Shown in pieces: positions 47,690 through 59,325 of a stretch of 64,000 nucleotides of DNA. Position numbers and translations under genes: made by a program. The notes below the pieces were generated by a model that ran no database searches, was not told the origin of the DNA, and saw only the letters and a program-made list of their open reading frames with translations. Positions within the stretch are counted from its first letter, which is position 1, and each line of letters starts with the position of its first letter. Origin of the DNA: Isoetes taiwanensis (Eukaryota > Streptophyta > Lycopodiopsida > Isoetales > Isoetaceae); contig JAJEKV010000012.1 in assembly GCA_021234155.1 (NCBI GenBank), positions 4,715,789-4,779,788 of the forward strand, in the 5' to 3' direction.

Positions 47690-49282
47690 CGCGCGGAAGA
47701 CGATCATCATCCATATTTACCACCTTCCGGAAATAGGCGATGTGTCTATCAAGGGCCGCCAGCCAAGTGGCGTAAAAACCCGTCTCCCGCAACAAAATTT
47801 TGATATGGGACCGTGGATTTCACTCCGAAGTGCCCGTGCTAAGAAGGCCTTCAGCACCTATTCTAAGTCTCCAAGTAGCAAGGGACACCACTTTGGGCCC
47901 CGGACTTCAACTCCAGACAAAAGAACAAGGCTCTACCAATACCACGAACGGATGTGCCCGATGCCCCCAATCATATAGTTCTCGCTCATGGGTTATTGTT
48001 CTCGCATTGCATAGAGTGCTTTCCGGCCCTGGCGCTACACGCAATCTTATGGAAGTGTCCCAGCATAGTGTAGAAGGAAACTCCACTCCCAGATACTTGT
48101 AGGTGGGTGTCACCTCCATTTGTTGCCCTCGATAAGTGAATGAAGGGGGCCTTGGATGGCGCGAGGATGAGATTAGGACCACCTTGGTCTTGGCCAGATT
48201 GACCTTCATGTACGTGGCCTGGCAGAATGTAGCCAGAGCATCTTAGTGAGACTGCATATCCTCTGGAGTGTGAGCTAAGAGGTCAACATCGTCTGCATAG
48301 ATGAGTTGTCTGATGACCTGATGCAAAAGTTGGGTACCACCACCCCCATTGTCCATGAGCCGGTGTCTCCACCCGGTCAATGTACAGACCAAACAATGTT
48401 GGGGAAAGAGGACATCCCCGGCACTCCCAATACCGCTAGTGAATGGTTGTCCCATCATCCGTGATCCGCATGTACAACTCTCGCACAACCCGTGATAATT
48501 GCATTTTGCATATCCACGGGGAACCTCTAGTTGCCGCAATCTTTCCCATAACTTTTCCCCGGCACGGTGTCAAAAGCCTTCGCAAAGTCAACAAAGCAAC
48601 AATACAGTCCCACCGACGGTTTACGCTATCCTCAACCAAAGTTTTCAATGTGAAGATATGATCAATGGTTGAATGCCGGTTCGAACCCCGCTTGTGTGAG
48701 AGTTCGCGACACCTATTGCTTCGCCCACCCGTCAACTGTTGCTCAATAATGCCAAATATAGCGGTTTTGGCAAACACCGAACCCGACCATGATTGTTCGG
48801 TAATTGGTTGGACTATGTGGATCTCCCGCCTTTGTAAATGGGGACAACTCTGCGTGTGGTCCATGGCCGGGGAATCCTTCCCGAAGCGCTCTGTTGAACA
48901 TAGTGGTTAGGACCGGTACCATAGGCTCCCCCGCCCACTTGAGCAACTCGCCGCGATACCATCCAGTCCGTTGCTTTTCCATTGGCCAAACGCTGCAGAC
49001 TTCGGGTAACATCATCCTCTGTGAGTTCTAATGTCGGACCATTCTGTGGGGGTATGAGTGCTCGTGTCCCTTGAGGATCATAGAGTTGCTGCAGGTATTG
49101 TTCCCAATGTTCCCCGTAGGCTGGGCTAGCTTTCGAAGAACCTTGCGCCAAAAGATTCTAGGATGGCTTTTCAACATGGAAAACATTTCCCTTTGATGAC
49201 GTGCAATGTACTGAGATTTCTTTGCCTTCAAGAAAGCACGATACTGTGTGATGGCATGTCTGTGATCTGGCGAAGCTGGCAT
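47690..49282 (-). pseudogene. Reverse transcriptase of LINE copy C
   Basis: Minus-strand fragments in order: FWRKVLRKLAQ (linker), NGKATDWM and LLKWAGEPMVPVLTTMFNRAL, LSPFTKAGDPHSPTNYRTIM, RHSTIDHIFTLKTLVEDSVN, QLIYADDVDLLAHTPEDMQ with the catalytic YADD near 48290-48300, and VLISSSRHPRPPSFTYRG and PTYKYLGVEFP (thumb). The next part, VPYQILLRETGFYA and AALDRHIAYFRKV, is shared with copy B. The frames change, so the protein cannot be made. Confidence 0.8.
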
Positions 49283-49599
49283 TTGTATTCCTTACACTCA
49301 GCATCAAACCACCGATTACGGGAATATTGCAGTCCCCTGTGGATACCTCTCGGGCATGCTATCCCAAAACATCTTTCTCGCAACAGTACCAAGGAGCTCA
49401 ATCACCGACCCGCTTGTCTTGCTCTAGCGTGGGGGGCTGCAAAATTCCCGAAAAGGTCATCTATGAGCATATCAAAGATAATCCTTTGCCCGCTCATAAT
49501 CCAATCGCATAGCGAGGTATACAAGGAGCTTCGCCAGAAGGGGTTCTAGCAGCCGCCAAGCCAACTACGCAGTAGAGTGGAAGGTGATCCGAGTCGCCT

Positions 49600-50394
49600 C
49601 CTCATCTCACTTGTATGTGCCTACCCAAAAGTGGTTGATCAAATGTACATCCCCGCTTCAAATACTAATAGATAGTCCACCACACTAGATCCTCCACCCC
49701 GATTCTCTTGTGCGGTGTGCACTTACAGGGAGGAAGGCCACCGTGCCGTGCCATTACAAATTACCAAGTCAAAGACACCACATAGTAGAAGCAACCGCCG
49801 CCATAGCGCTGTGGACTGACTATCATCTCGATGTTGGCCAAAGGCTGCCTCCCTCGCAAATGTAATAACACATCCCGAGCCAAAGGATCAAGTCTCATGG
49901 GTTGCTCTACTCCGTCCATGCATTGAAGTCCCCGGGGAGTACCACACTACCCAACTGTTTATGTTGTTTGTATGTCATCATATAGATCGACATATGGAGC
50001 TAGCCTGTCCCACATCCGGAAAGTGGGCATGGTAAAAATTGCTTTTTGCATGTGGAAAGTAGCAAGCAGCCAAGAAGAGAGGGTTGCCACTACAATCTGC
50101 ACCCGCACCCACAAGTACCGGCCAGGTTGTTGTCTGTCAATCTTGTGCGGGAAGACCGACCGTGCCAAAGACTCCGGTAATAACAAAGCAACCCCTCCAT
50201 GTCCCCTCTTGCCTCATGCGACTATTGAAGATCGAGAAATGTTGATAGCCTAAAAGATCAGGTAGCCTGTGTCCTGCGTGCTCCCATGTCTCCATGAGGA
50301 AGATGAGATCCATACCTGCAGCAACAGAGTTGAGACTATCCCCCTTCTGCCATGGGAAACCTCGACAATTACAGGAGACCACCTGAAGGCACAT
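49600..50394 (-). pseudogene. Endonuclease of LINE copy C
   Basis: Apurinic-type endonuclease domain. VVSCNCRGFPWQKG is at the start (about 50380), then MDLIFLMETWEHAG, GYQHFSIFNSRMRQEG, RYLWVRVQIV, LAPYVDLYDDIQTT (about 49980), and PGDFNA in the next frame near 49930. The order and the W/C-N-C-R-G, E-T-W and G-D-F-N motifs match LINE endonucleases. A short ORF (50601-50398) rich in TPAASHS repeats ends just upstream. Confidence 0.75.
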
Positions 50395-50575
50395 TCCCTA
50401 TTTGTTAGCAGCAGAGGCATGCGCAGATTGAGTTGTGGGGGAAGAGTGGGAAGCGGTAGCAGACTGAGTCATGTGGACAGAGTGAGAAGCAGCAGGGGTT
50501 GGGGCAGAGTGAGAAGCAGCAGGGGTTGTGGATATAGAGACCTCACTGCATGAAGACAACAAATACCTAGCTCTT

Positions 50576-51154
50576 AACATTGAATTACTTGCAAAGCTCA
50601 CCTTCTTCCTCCCTCTGAATCAATTAAATGGATAAAATGGAATTCAAAGGAACAAATAAGGAACTCACATTATTCCTTTTAAGAATATCAAAAAATTGCG
50701 AGACAAAGCAGAACTGTTAAAGAGACAAGAATAAATTGTTTTCTGGAAAAATGTATCCACACTAACATAATCTCACCTGGAAAGGAAGCAATCGAAGCAT
50801 AGTTTTGTTCCTTAATTGAAATAAAGTAAGCATATCTTCATATGGCAGTGGCCGTCAGAGTAGTATTGTTAACCACCATAATTGTTTGTCTGTTCATTTT
50901 CCATAATAGCTAAAGCTAGTATACATACTCTACTATAGACGAATGTTTATTAAAAAAAATGATGTAGCGTGCAACTTATTAAAGATCACCTTTAATAAAC
51001 TCACACCTAGTAACCTAAACTTCCAAGACTTGCTGATCTCCAGGATCGAATTATCCTGCACAGGATATTCTGCCGAGGCATTTAAGTGCAATATGCAGAG
51101 ATCAAAACAATACTTCGAATCTAGATAGATGATGGTCTAGACACAGGTTATTAC
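50576..51154. other. AT-rich spacer with a possible 13-nt exon
   Basis: Mostly AT-rich. At about 50605-50617 the minus strand reads ttgattcag, then AGGGAGGAAGAAG, then gtgagc, framed like a microexon. No family was recognised. Confidence 0.25.
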
Positions 51155-51306
51155 CTTCAAATGCAAATATCTATACTCATCGGTTTTCTCTAAATCTGGA
51201 ATCCAGGAAGAAACACATGTGCCATCCATGCCGGATGAATATGCCGCCGCATGCTTGTTCTGTCTAGCATCACACTGTATGCCCTCTCCATGGAATAAGT
51301 GTGGAG
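51155..51306 (-). other. Exon-like segment, unrecognised gene
   Basis: 152 open bases on the minus strand with an acceptor cccctgtgattttag before and a donor gtaataac after. It encodes about 50 residues including HLFHGEGIQCDARQ, SSGMDGTCVSSWIPDLEKT and YRYLHLK. Both splice sites are good and the sequence is less AT-rich than its flanks. I do not recognise the protein. It sits between LINE copies C and D, so any gene here has been split by insertions. Confidence 0.4.
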
Positions 51307-51539
51307 CTAAAATCACAGGGGAAAAAAGTCTATGTTTTTGGAAAAGCACAAAGTTTTTCTGGCAGATAAAACCCCTCAAAAGCTTAAGAAATCAAGTAAA
51401 AACAAATTACAAAGAGATTTTTGGCCAAACTAGAAAATAAAATATTAACAAGATTGATATGGATAAAAAGTTGGGGAGATGATGATCTGCATCATAATCG
51501 GGTGGTCTCAATTTTTGAATATCTCTCGCGTTTTTGAGT

Positions 51540-53586
51540 CCCCAAATTGGATTCTAAGCACCCTTTCCGCAGCCAGAGACCCCTCAAACTTTGAAAGTCA
51601 TGGCCACAGAAGATGGGCCACTGGGAAACCCAAGGCGAGGGGCCACCAGACAAACGGTCCCCGGATCAGCCATCATGGGCAGGGGAGAGTCATCCTCCAT
51701 GAAGAAGGAGGCTCGCTAAGGCTAAGGCCCCTCGTGCCGGCCAGCCCGGCCTGGGAAGGGATTGATTGCTCGAGACCACATAGGAACTCCCGCCGGGCAG
51801 AAGAATTGGAGCCATGTCAAAGCCGGGAGTGGAGGCTAACGCTGCTCGTGATTGAGGCTAACGGTGCCCACCGGGCATGGCATGACAAGAGATGGAGTCC
51901 TCGGCATCCCATGTGCTCAAAAGGCAAATGGTGGTCGAGAGGAACCGCATCACAGTGCCGAGACCCGCCGCTGCATGTGGAAATGGCCTTGGCACGCACA
52001 CTTCGAAAGCAACAGCCGCCAGGAGGTCGGCGACATGCGGGCCCGCCCTGGGCGCTCGTGTTCATCACTCGACACCATGACACAGAGAGGGCGCAATGCA
52101 CGAGACGCCGGTCACGGTGTCACCGGCTTGGTCCCGGGAGGTGGAGGCGGCCACCACCATGGCCGCCCGGAAGCGCCGGCCGCTCTTGGGAACAACCCGG
52201 CACCACGACGGGATCTTCGAGTAAGATCGAACGATGGCAGCCCTCGGCGGAAGTCGGGGCTCGAGCACGCCGCTACCGAGCACGGGCTCGGGGGTGCGGG
52301 AGCAACCATCCATAGACGTAGCCCGGGGTCTCCCTACCGGAGTTCATAGTCACTGCTTGTGATCTGTGGGAGAGATGGCCAGCAAAGAGAGCCACGCAAG
52401 AGCCGTGCTCCCGACTTCCGCGGGGGCGAGAACGCGGCTCCGGACCCGCTACCCCCGCCACAGCCTCCCGTGGCGAGGCCCCCGCTGCTGCCCGCCTCCG
52501 GCCACTCCCGCCATCCCGGCCACCACCACCACCCCCGGCCACGGGACCCGGCCCTCGCCCACCCCTTTGACCCCCTTGAGCCTTGAACGCCAGAGCGAAG
52601 GTAGCGGAGAGCCCTAATCTGTAGTTCGAGGCATGCCGAAACGCCAGGAGAGTTCGCCCACAACATCCAACACACATTCTCGACGGATGACATTCCCGGC
52701 CGCTTCACATTTCTCGCAGCAGCGTCATGGGGCTCACCGTCGTGACCGTGATTGTCATATTCACCGCTTGCGGATGCACAAAAGTCGTGATGCCATATTC
52801 GCCGGGCGGATCTTGAAGGGGACATCCCCTCATGCGTGGACCGGGATCTCACACCCATGCAACGGGAGGCACGCAGACAAAAGCTTGTCGTGGTCATGGG
52901 CATTCGCCACCGGGGGTGCCGCAGATTGGTTCGAGGCAAGATGTACATTTTCCGACGACACCGCTATCGCTGCACTTCCGCGAGCCCCAACCGCAAAATG
53001 AACGTGGCCCCGCTTCGCTTCTCCTACCACGCCCCCTTCTCCTCCCCGCTCCCTCATGACCCATGCCCTCTCGCCCACATGCCGCCTCGCCCATCTACTT
53101 CTCCTCGGCCCTCTGCTTCCCGCCCTCCCCCGCTGACTCAGCCGCAGATACCATCCCCTGGCGACAAATAGGAATTGTGCCTCCGGGTGGTCTCATGGAA
53201 TTGTCGAGTCTTCCCTTGGCGTATGGGGACATCCCCGAACTTCCGTGGCGTACCGATATGGATCTCATCTTCCTCATGGAGACATGGGAGCATCTTTGGG
53301 TACAGAGCTACCCTTCTGCTCAGGGTTACCAACATTTCTCGGTCTTCAATACCGCAATACGGACGGAGGGTCATGGTGGAGTGGCTTGCTACTACCGGAC
53401 AACCTTGGCACATTCGGTTACCCTCCAGAAGACAGACATACACAACCGGTACCTGTGGGTTCATGTGCATAATACCAGTGGCAACCCTCTTTTTCTGGCC
53501 GCCTGTTATTTCCCTCACGCAGAGAGCACCTTCTATCGCAGCCACCCCGATGCGGATAGGATGGACCCGTATGTCGATCTATATGA
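51540..53586 (+). mobile_element. Stem-loop LINE, long copy D, 5' part
   Basis: GC-rich plus-strand sequence. It begins somewhere near 51500-51600 (boundary approximate) with degenerate ORF1 coding. The best piece is near 52839-52960: RDLTPMQREARRQKL then RRLVRGKMYIFR, the usual end of LINE ORF1. A Pro/Ser-rich linker follows, then the endonuclease start at 53175 (VVSWNCR, then LIFLMETWEHLW, GYQHFSVFN and PYVDLYD). It matches copy C closely by eye. It is interrupted at 53587 by a solo LTR and resumes at 56160. Long reading frames on both strands at 51479-53001 are by-products of high GC content. Confidence 0.75.
53582..53586. repeat. Target site duplication TATGA (left)
   Basis: TATGA here and at 56160-56164 flank the solo LTR. 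They fall in the Tyr-Asp codons of the LINE endonuclease. Confidence 0.88.
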
Positions 53587-56159
53587 TGTAACGGACCTAG
53601 CAATCTAGCACCGACATTAAGATGTACGTAACGTTGTCATTATATAAGAGTGCATTTTCAATGGTAAAATAAATGATTATGTGCTAGGAATACATGCATG
53701 CAATGTGTCCATGCATGCAGTGTGTGCATGCATGCATGCAAGGGCATTGGTAGGTTATATAAGCGCAACAATATTATTCTTGATTTCTTGGGGGAAGGAG
53801 TTTTCCATGGGAAAGAAGTCTTTTATGTGATGGTGAAGCATTCGGAAGGAGATAGATTGCAGATGGATTGCTGAAGGAGCGAGTTGCGTGCAGAGATCTG
53901 GGAGCGTTGCTGGGAGTGCAGAAGAAGCAAGTGGGATTTCCAGGTGGGGATCAAGCCTTACACCTGAGGTTTTCTAGTGTTTGTATAGCTGTGTTGATTT
54001 AATAATGATTGCTTTGAACGTAGTATAAACTTAGAGTTAAATCGTATGAGCATGGTCATGAATAGGCATGCATGGTTAATGGATAGCGAGCATATTAACC
54101 GATTTAATATTGATCTGAGATAAAAGAAGCTGAGATAGCTTAGATTAGCTAGAATCCTTAAAGAATAGATTAAGATTAAATCGTTAAGCAAAAATCAGCA
54201 AAGCAGCAATATCTCTTATTGCATGCTGCCATTTAAATGGCATGATCTTGATGAATTATAGTGATGAGAAATCATGAAAAGCCACCTGAAATGGATCGAT
54301 TTGGACATCTAAGGGGCCGAAATATGCAAAGAAGGCAGAATCAAGAGGTATATTAGCCAAGACGCCAGTATTTTCCTTTGCATGATGCTGGCAGAACGGC
54401 ATAATCTTGCCGATTTAGATGCTTGGAAAGCATGGAAATTGCTCTGAAACTGGCCAATTTGTACTATAATGAAGTCGAATTGGCATAAGCAAGCAGGAAT
54501 TGAGGGATTCGAGGCAGGATCTGGCAGCGAGAACTGGGTTTTGGTGGCCAAGAACTGACCCAAAACCGTTGGATTAGGGCCACAAACTGGCTGAAATGGT
54601 TTGGAATCCTCCTTGCCAGCAACATCGGGAGAAGCCACAGTGTTTTAGCGTTGATCAGATGGCCTGGAGGCCAGATCCGGCAGGTGCAGGCTAAGGTCGC
54701 GCCCTCTGTAATGCACGCCAGGGTTAAGAAATAAAGAAAAATGTTAATATTTAGTTAGTAAGGTAATAATAAAGTATAAACTTAAGGAAAAGCTAAGGTT
54801 ATAGGTTTAAAATAAACTATTAAGGGTAGTTTGGATCAAGGAATTGGGCTAGTGATTTATTTAGGATTTAAAGGCTAAGTTAAGGAGGGGTATGCTACTG
54901 GATAAGTATTTATGATTACGGGATGTATAGTTTAACAAGGTGGCTAGTTGTATATCTAAACCCTTTGGAAATAACTAAATTAGCAAAGGGAAAACATATG
55001 CTAGGGGTATTACTAGCTGGGAATGGGTGCAGGAATTAATAAACTAGTTAGCAGGGTTATGGAAGCCACTGTCATTAAGGTTATAAGTAGTAATTTGAAG
55101 GAAGTTGAACTAGTTAAAAGTAATAAGATATTAGTGAAGGTTGTATTTTGCTTAAGCACCGGGCATTGCATGTTGCATGGTAGAGGTAGTAATGTTTATA
55201 CGAGCATATAACTGGATTTCCTTTGTTGCATGAGGTGTAAATTATGGAATTTCTAAGGTAAATTTGATATGGAAATGTGCCTACTTGATATTGGGTGGAA
55301 TTCATAGTATTGTGATCTATGTGTAGTATAATTCTTTGATATAGACCTCTGGGGCCGGAGTCTAGGTGCGATGGTCTAGACTCGCGGTTATTACACAGTG
55401 CTATGTAAATGGTATTATTTTAACATCGGGCGTTGGTACCGTATGGTACAACGTCATGCACAGCTAAGTGGTCCTCCAATGCTGGACGCAGCGTGGATGG
55501 GTGTGTACACACGTGGTTACCCCGCCTCTATGTCACTGGCCTGATCAGCCGAGTTGACCTTGCTCAGACCCAGAGGAATATTGGTTGCAATGTTGATGCT
55601 ATGATTGCTTGGTTATTATATATGTGGTCTTCTTTATTGGAATTAAGTTGCATTGGTCATGCTTGCTGGACTAATTACTTAGATTGCAGGGGCGAGGCTA
55701 CGGTAAGGTTAGGTTGTTGTTCTAGGTTAACGCCTTGTATTGTTGAAGCTAGATATGTCCTAGATCCCCGATCCCCACTTAGTACCCCATGGTTGATGGT
55801 GTAAGCAGAGGTGTGAGAGTAGAAGTGAGGCTTGGCTCCGAAAAGTAGCCAAGCTTCGGAAAGGCGAGAGTAGAAGTGTGTGGATTGCTATTCAATAAAC
55901 TTGATTATTATTACTATTACTATTATTATTATTATATATGGGCTTGAAGTTACAATTATTAAGATCATTCATTGTGTGCGGGGATATTGCTGAGTAATGG
56001 GCAAGTATATGTTTGGGACCTAGAATATGTGCAAAGATTAAATTCTTTACCCAAGTATACATGTATTAATTTCTTGAGTCCCAGAGATTAAGTAGATCCA
56101 ACGATAGAGATCGATGGGATCTCCAGTTACCGAGAGGTTAACTGGCCAGGCCCGTCACA
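53587..56159 (+). mobile_element. Solo LTR, 2573 bp
   Basis: Starts TGTAACGGACC and ends GGCCCGTCACA, imperfect inverted ends with the TG...CA of LTR retrotransposons, and has a 5-bp TATGA duplication. It contains no gag or pol. Two TATATAAG boxes lie at 53641-53648 and 53756-53763. A poly(A) signal AATAAA is at 55894-55899, followed by an (ATT)n run at 55905-55936. The size and the TGTAACG end suit a Ty3/gypsy element with long LTRs. A solo LTR arises when the two LTRs of an element recombine. Orientation is plus from the promoter and poly(A) signals. Confidence 0.85.
53641..53768 (+). promoter_or_regulatory. LTR promoter with RY-motif cluster
   Basis: Between two identical TATATAAG boxes (53641, 53756) lie three blocks of the RY element CATGCATG: 53693-53702, 53710-53719 and 53727-53740. 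In plants CATGCA is bound by B3-domain factors of the ABI3/FUS3/LEC2 class. The last block ends 16 bases before the second TATA box. RNA would start about 25-30 bases after it. Confidence 0.55.
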
Positions 56160-59100
56160 TATGATGACATACAGCAGCACCAGCAGTTGGGTAGGGTCGT
56201 CCTTCTTGGAGATTTCAATGCACGGACATGAGTAGAGCAGCCCATGTGAATTGACCCCTCGGCCGACGATGTCCCCAGGCTCACGCCCTTGAAAAACACG
56301 GCCCACGAGGATCGGATGACCGCCCAGTCACTTTCTTTGTGACAGGTTGCTCCTACTATGTGGTATTTTTGACTTGATAATTTGCAATGGCACATATAGT
56401 GGCCCGATTCTCGCAAGTGCACATGCATGAGACAATCGGGGGAGGGTCTAGTGTGGTGGACTATGTGCTCGTAGTTTGCGCCAAGATATGCATCTCATCG
56501 ATCGTTTTTAGGGTGGTGGGCAATGCATACGGGATGAGGAGGTCGACTCGGATCACCTCCCACTTTATTTGGACTGGTTTGGCAAGCCGCGGAACCCCCA
56601 CTATGCCGCCCCTCGCCCGTCCTCGGTTGAGACTAGATTATGGCGGTGCGAGGACTACGCCGATGCTCATGGGCGCCCTCCCGGTAGTGCGGACCTCCAC
56701 AATAGAAGCAGATGCAGACCGTGACTTCGCTATTACGGGATCATCGGACGGGTGCTTTAAGCGAGCCCCGCGTCGCCCTTCGGGGTCCAAAGAACATTCC
56801 AGCGTAACCGATGGTTTGATCGCGGTGTAAAGAACATAGCGGCGGCTTCACCACGATGCGGATCCGGGCACCCGCTTGCGAGGCCACCACCGCGATCTGG
56901 CGCCCATCCGAAGGAGACAAAGGCGCGGTACCTTGCCGAACATCGGGGAGATGTTCCCCTTCTGCTGGACACTCATTCTCGAACCTTTTGGCCTTGAGTA
57001 CCGAGAAGGCCAGCCCGACCTACGGGGGACATCACACCGGCCCGTGGGAACAAAACTTTGCGGCGGCTCTATGACCCGCCCGGGGACCGCGTGCGCCCAT
57101 ACCCCCACAGGATGGCCCCCATTGGTTCTCGTGGAGGAGGATGTTGAGGAGGGCCTGCACGGCTACCGCTAATGGGAAGGCAGCTGACCTCGATGGTATC
57201 TGTGTCGAAGTTACTCAAATGGGCGGGGGCAGCCACTTGTCTTGGTCCTCACTACCCCTGCTCAACGAGCATTGCGGGAAGGTCTCCCCGACAATGGACC
57301 ACAAGCGTGGTTGTTCCCATTCACAAAGGCGGGCGACCCACCGTCCGCCAATTACCTGGACGATCATGGTCGATTCAAGATTTGCCAAACTCTTGGTCGG
57401 CATTCTCGAAGCAGATTGACCAATAAGGGCGGGCGGCAGATGTCGCGAGCCCTCACACATGCGGGCTTTAGACCCCGCCACTCAACGATTGACCATATCT
57501 TTACTGCGGGCACCGATTGAAGGCGGCCCGGAATCATCGGCGGGACTTGTATTCTTTGCTTTGTGGACTTCGCGAAGGCTTTTGATACGGTTCCACAGGA
57601 AAAGCGTAGGCTAGATCAAGGCGTCAATCGGGGCTCCATTTGCACGTGCGTAATGCCATATACAAGTTGTATGAGAGTTGTTTTGGCGGGATGTACCGAC
57701 CCAAGCATTCACCGATAGTATCGAGGTCCCAAGATGGTTGCCCCTCGCCAACACTTTTTGGCCTCTACATTGTCGGTTAGAGCCACGGCTTCGCGAGCAT
57801 GGGGATGGCATACACTTTTGCACCGGTCATCCGCCCGACTCATCTATCTGCGGGGCGATGTTGGCTGCCGGCCCACACCCTAGAAGCTATGCAGATCTCA
57901 CACGGATGCCCTAGACACATTTTGTCGGGCACTGAGACATGCGCGCGTGAATCGGCCAAGACCGGGTGGTTCTCATATCCTCTTCACGCCACCCCATGCC
58001 TCCTGCACTCACATATCGGGGGGGGCATGTGGACGCCACGCCCACCTACAAGTACCTAGGGGTGGAGTTCCCCTCCTGCCCTCTGGGAGGCGCCTATCCG
58101 CTATGGGTGACAAACAGGCCGGGAGCGCTTTATGCCATGCGTAACAATAGTCACCGTGCGTAGCTCTATGATTGGGGCCATCAACACATCTGCTCGGACC
58201 GGCCCGAGCCCGCCCTTCATACATGCGGGTCGAGGTTTGGGACCCTACCGTCTCTTTGGCTTACACGGAATGACTTGGAGCAGTGCGAAGGCATTTTGGC
58301 ACGGCACTTGGGTGAAACCTTCAGATCCCCCATCGATTCTGCAGAAACTGGATTCTTGCTGCCAGCGGCAGCCCTTGCTAGACACATCGCCTATTTTCGA
58401 AAGTGGTTACTATGGGTGATGCTCGGCTCCCGCGACCGCTTACACCGTGGGTAATGGGTCCGCAGCCGCTTAGGGCCCGTTGGAGGGTAAGAGAGATCGG
58501 TGGTTCGCCCGATGGAACGTCGCGGGTGAACCTGAGTCGTCTGCGGTGGACCGCGGTATTCGTGGCGGCGACTGGGGAGTACCTAGGCAACTGTTTCCTT
58601 GGCAAAGCTACGGGACTCGGCTCTAGAGCATGTCAAAGCGGCCCATTACAAGGAGCACATCAACCCCATGTTAGCCCGGGGGCCCACGGCTCTACTGCGT
58701 TCCCGTTGCCCACGAAAAAGCGGACTCATTGCCTCCATTAAAGCCCCAGGTGCCCACCATCTTCGCGCTCGAGGCAGGCGGTGGATTGAGGGAGCCCGCC
58801 CGGGGAACGGTTTCTGTCCGATCTTTGTCAAGCGGGTGTCCTTGAGGATGAGTCTCACACTTTCGAGTTGCCCGTTGATCGGTCCAGGGCGGATCAGCTC
58901 CCCTTGAATGCAGCCGGACTTGCCCTTACATTTTCTTGATGAACATCACCGTCGGTCGTGCCACGGGGTGCGTACATTGAGAATCTTGGACTGCGAGAGG
59001 TCACCTTTTGCCCCAGCTTTTGCTTTCGGCGATTAGGCACTACACGAGTGCAAGACATGATCAGAGATATATTTGGGTGTTTTTGCATTTTATATGTTAG

Positions 59101-59275
59101 GGCCGATTTGTCGGCCGGCCGATTCTTTTTCGCGGTTTTCCCTCGAAAACCCTTCGGGGCGGGGGTTTTTTAATCCGGGCAGTAATCCGCTTGCTGCGAT
59201 TTTGTATTGGGTCCCGTAGACCGATTGGTCTCCGTGGACGATAAAAGTACCTTCCTTCCTTCCTTCCTCTCTAAA
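56160..59275 (+). mobile_element. Stem-loop LINE, long copy D, 3' part
   Basis: This part continues the copy broken at 53587. The endonuclease resumes with DDIQQHQQLGRVV and GDFNA (56160-56220). Degenerate RT follows: NGKAADLDGICVEV (about 57171), VVVPIHKGGRPT (57310), FRPRHSTIDHIFT (57465), FVDFAKAFDTVP (57560), and YAD near 57888, where the second catalytic Asp is lost. PTYKYLGVEFPS (58045) comes next, then a Cys/His-poor C-terminal part around 58599-58910. The 3' end has the conserved hairpin (59140-59165) and GACGATAAAA, then (CTTC)n. Frame breaks are frequent. Confidence 0.8.
59130..59270 (+). other. Conserved LINE 3' stem-loop and tail
   Basis: Plus strand: cgcggttttccctcgaaaac, then CCC-TTCG-GGG, a G/T-rich stretch, then a segment containing gaccgattggtctccgtgga and cgataaaa, then (CTTC)n at about 59252-59268. 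The same order occurs on the minus strand at 46929-47070, 14505-14640 and 4597-4735. The last unit before the tail is constant, while the tail repeat differs between copies. Confidence 0.8.
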
Positions 59276-59325
59276 ATGTCAAGAAGAACAATCTATGCAT
59301 CATAATGCATTTATTTTTTTGAGAT

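Larger units (their letters stand above)
46925..50575 (-). mobile_element. Stem-loop LINE, long copy C
   Basis: Non-LTR retrotransposon on the minus strand with endonuclease and RT coding from about 50394 to 47500. Its 3' region holds the conserved CCC-TTCG-GGG hairpin near 47045. It ends in GACGATAAAAAC plus (ATTCT)n at 46929-46950. The 5' boundary is set near 50575, where a splice-donor-like gtatttg and host-like sequence begin, and is approximate. Many frame breaks make it inactive. The microsatellite tail in place of poly(A), and the RT sequence, argue against L1 and for a CR1/L2/RTE-like group; the clade is inferred only. Confidence 0.8.

Noticed and set aside
48665-48685. tRNA T-arm-like ggttcgaacccc
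   Set aside because: It lies inside LINE RT coding (RHSTIDHIF region) and no A box or cloverleaf can be formed around it.
51479-53001. Long overlapping reading frames on both strands (up to 278 residues) in GC-rich sequence
   Set aside because: They overlap in several frames, have biased Arg/Pro/Gly content and no motifs. They are explained by the GC-rich degenerate ORF1 of LINE copy D.
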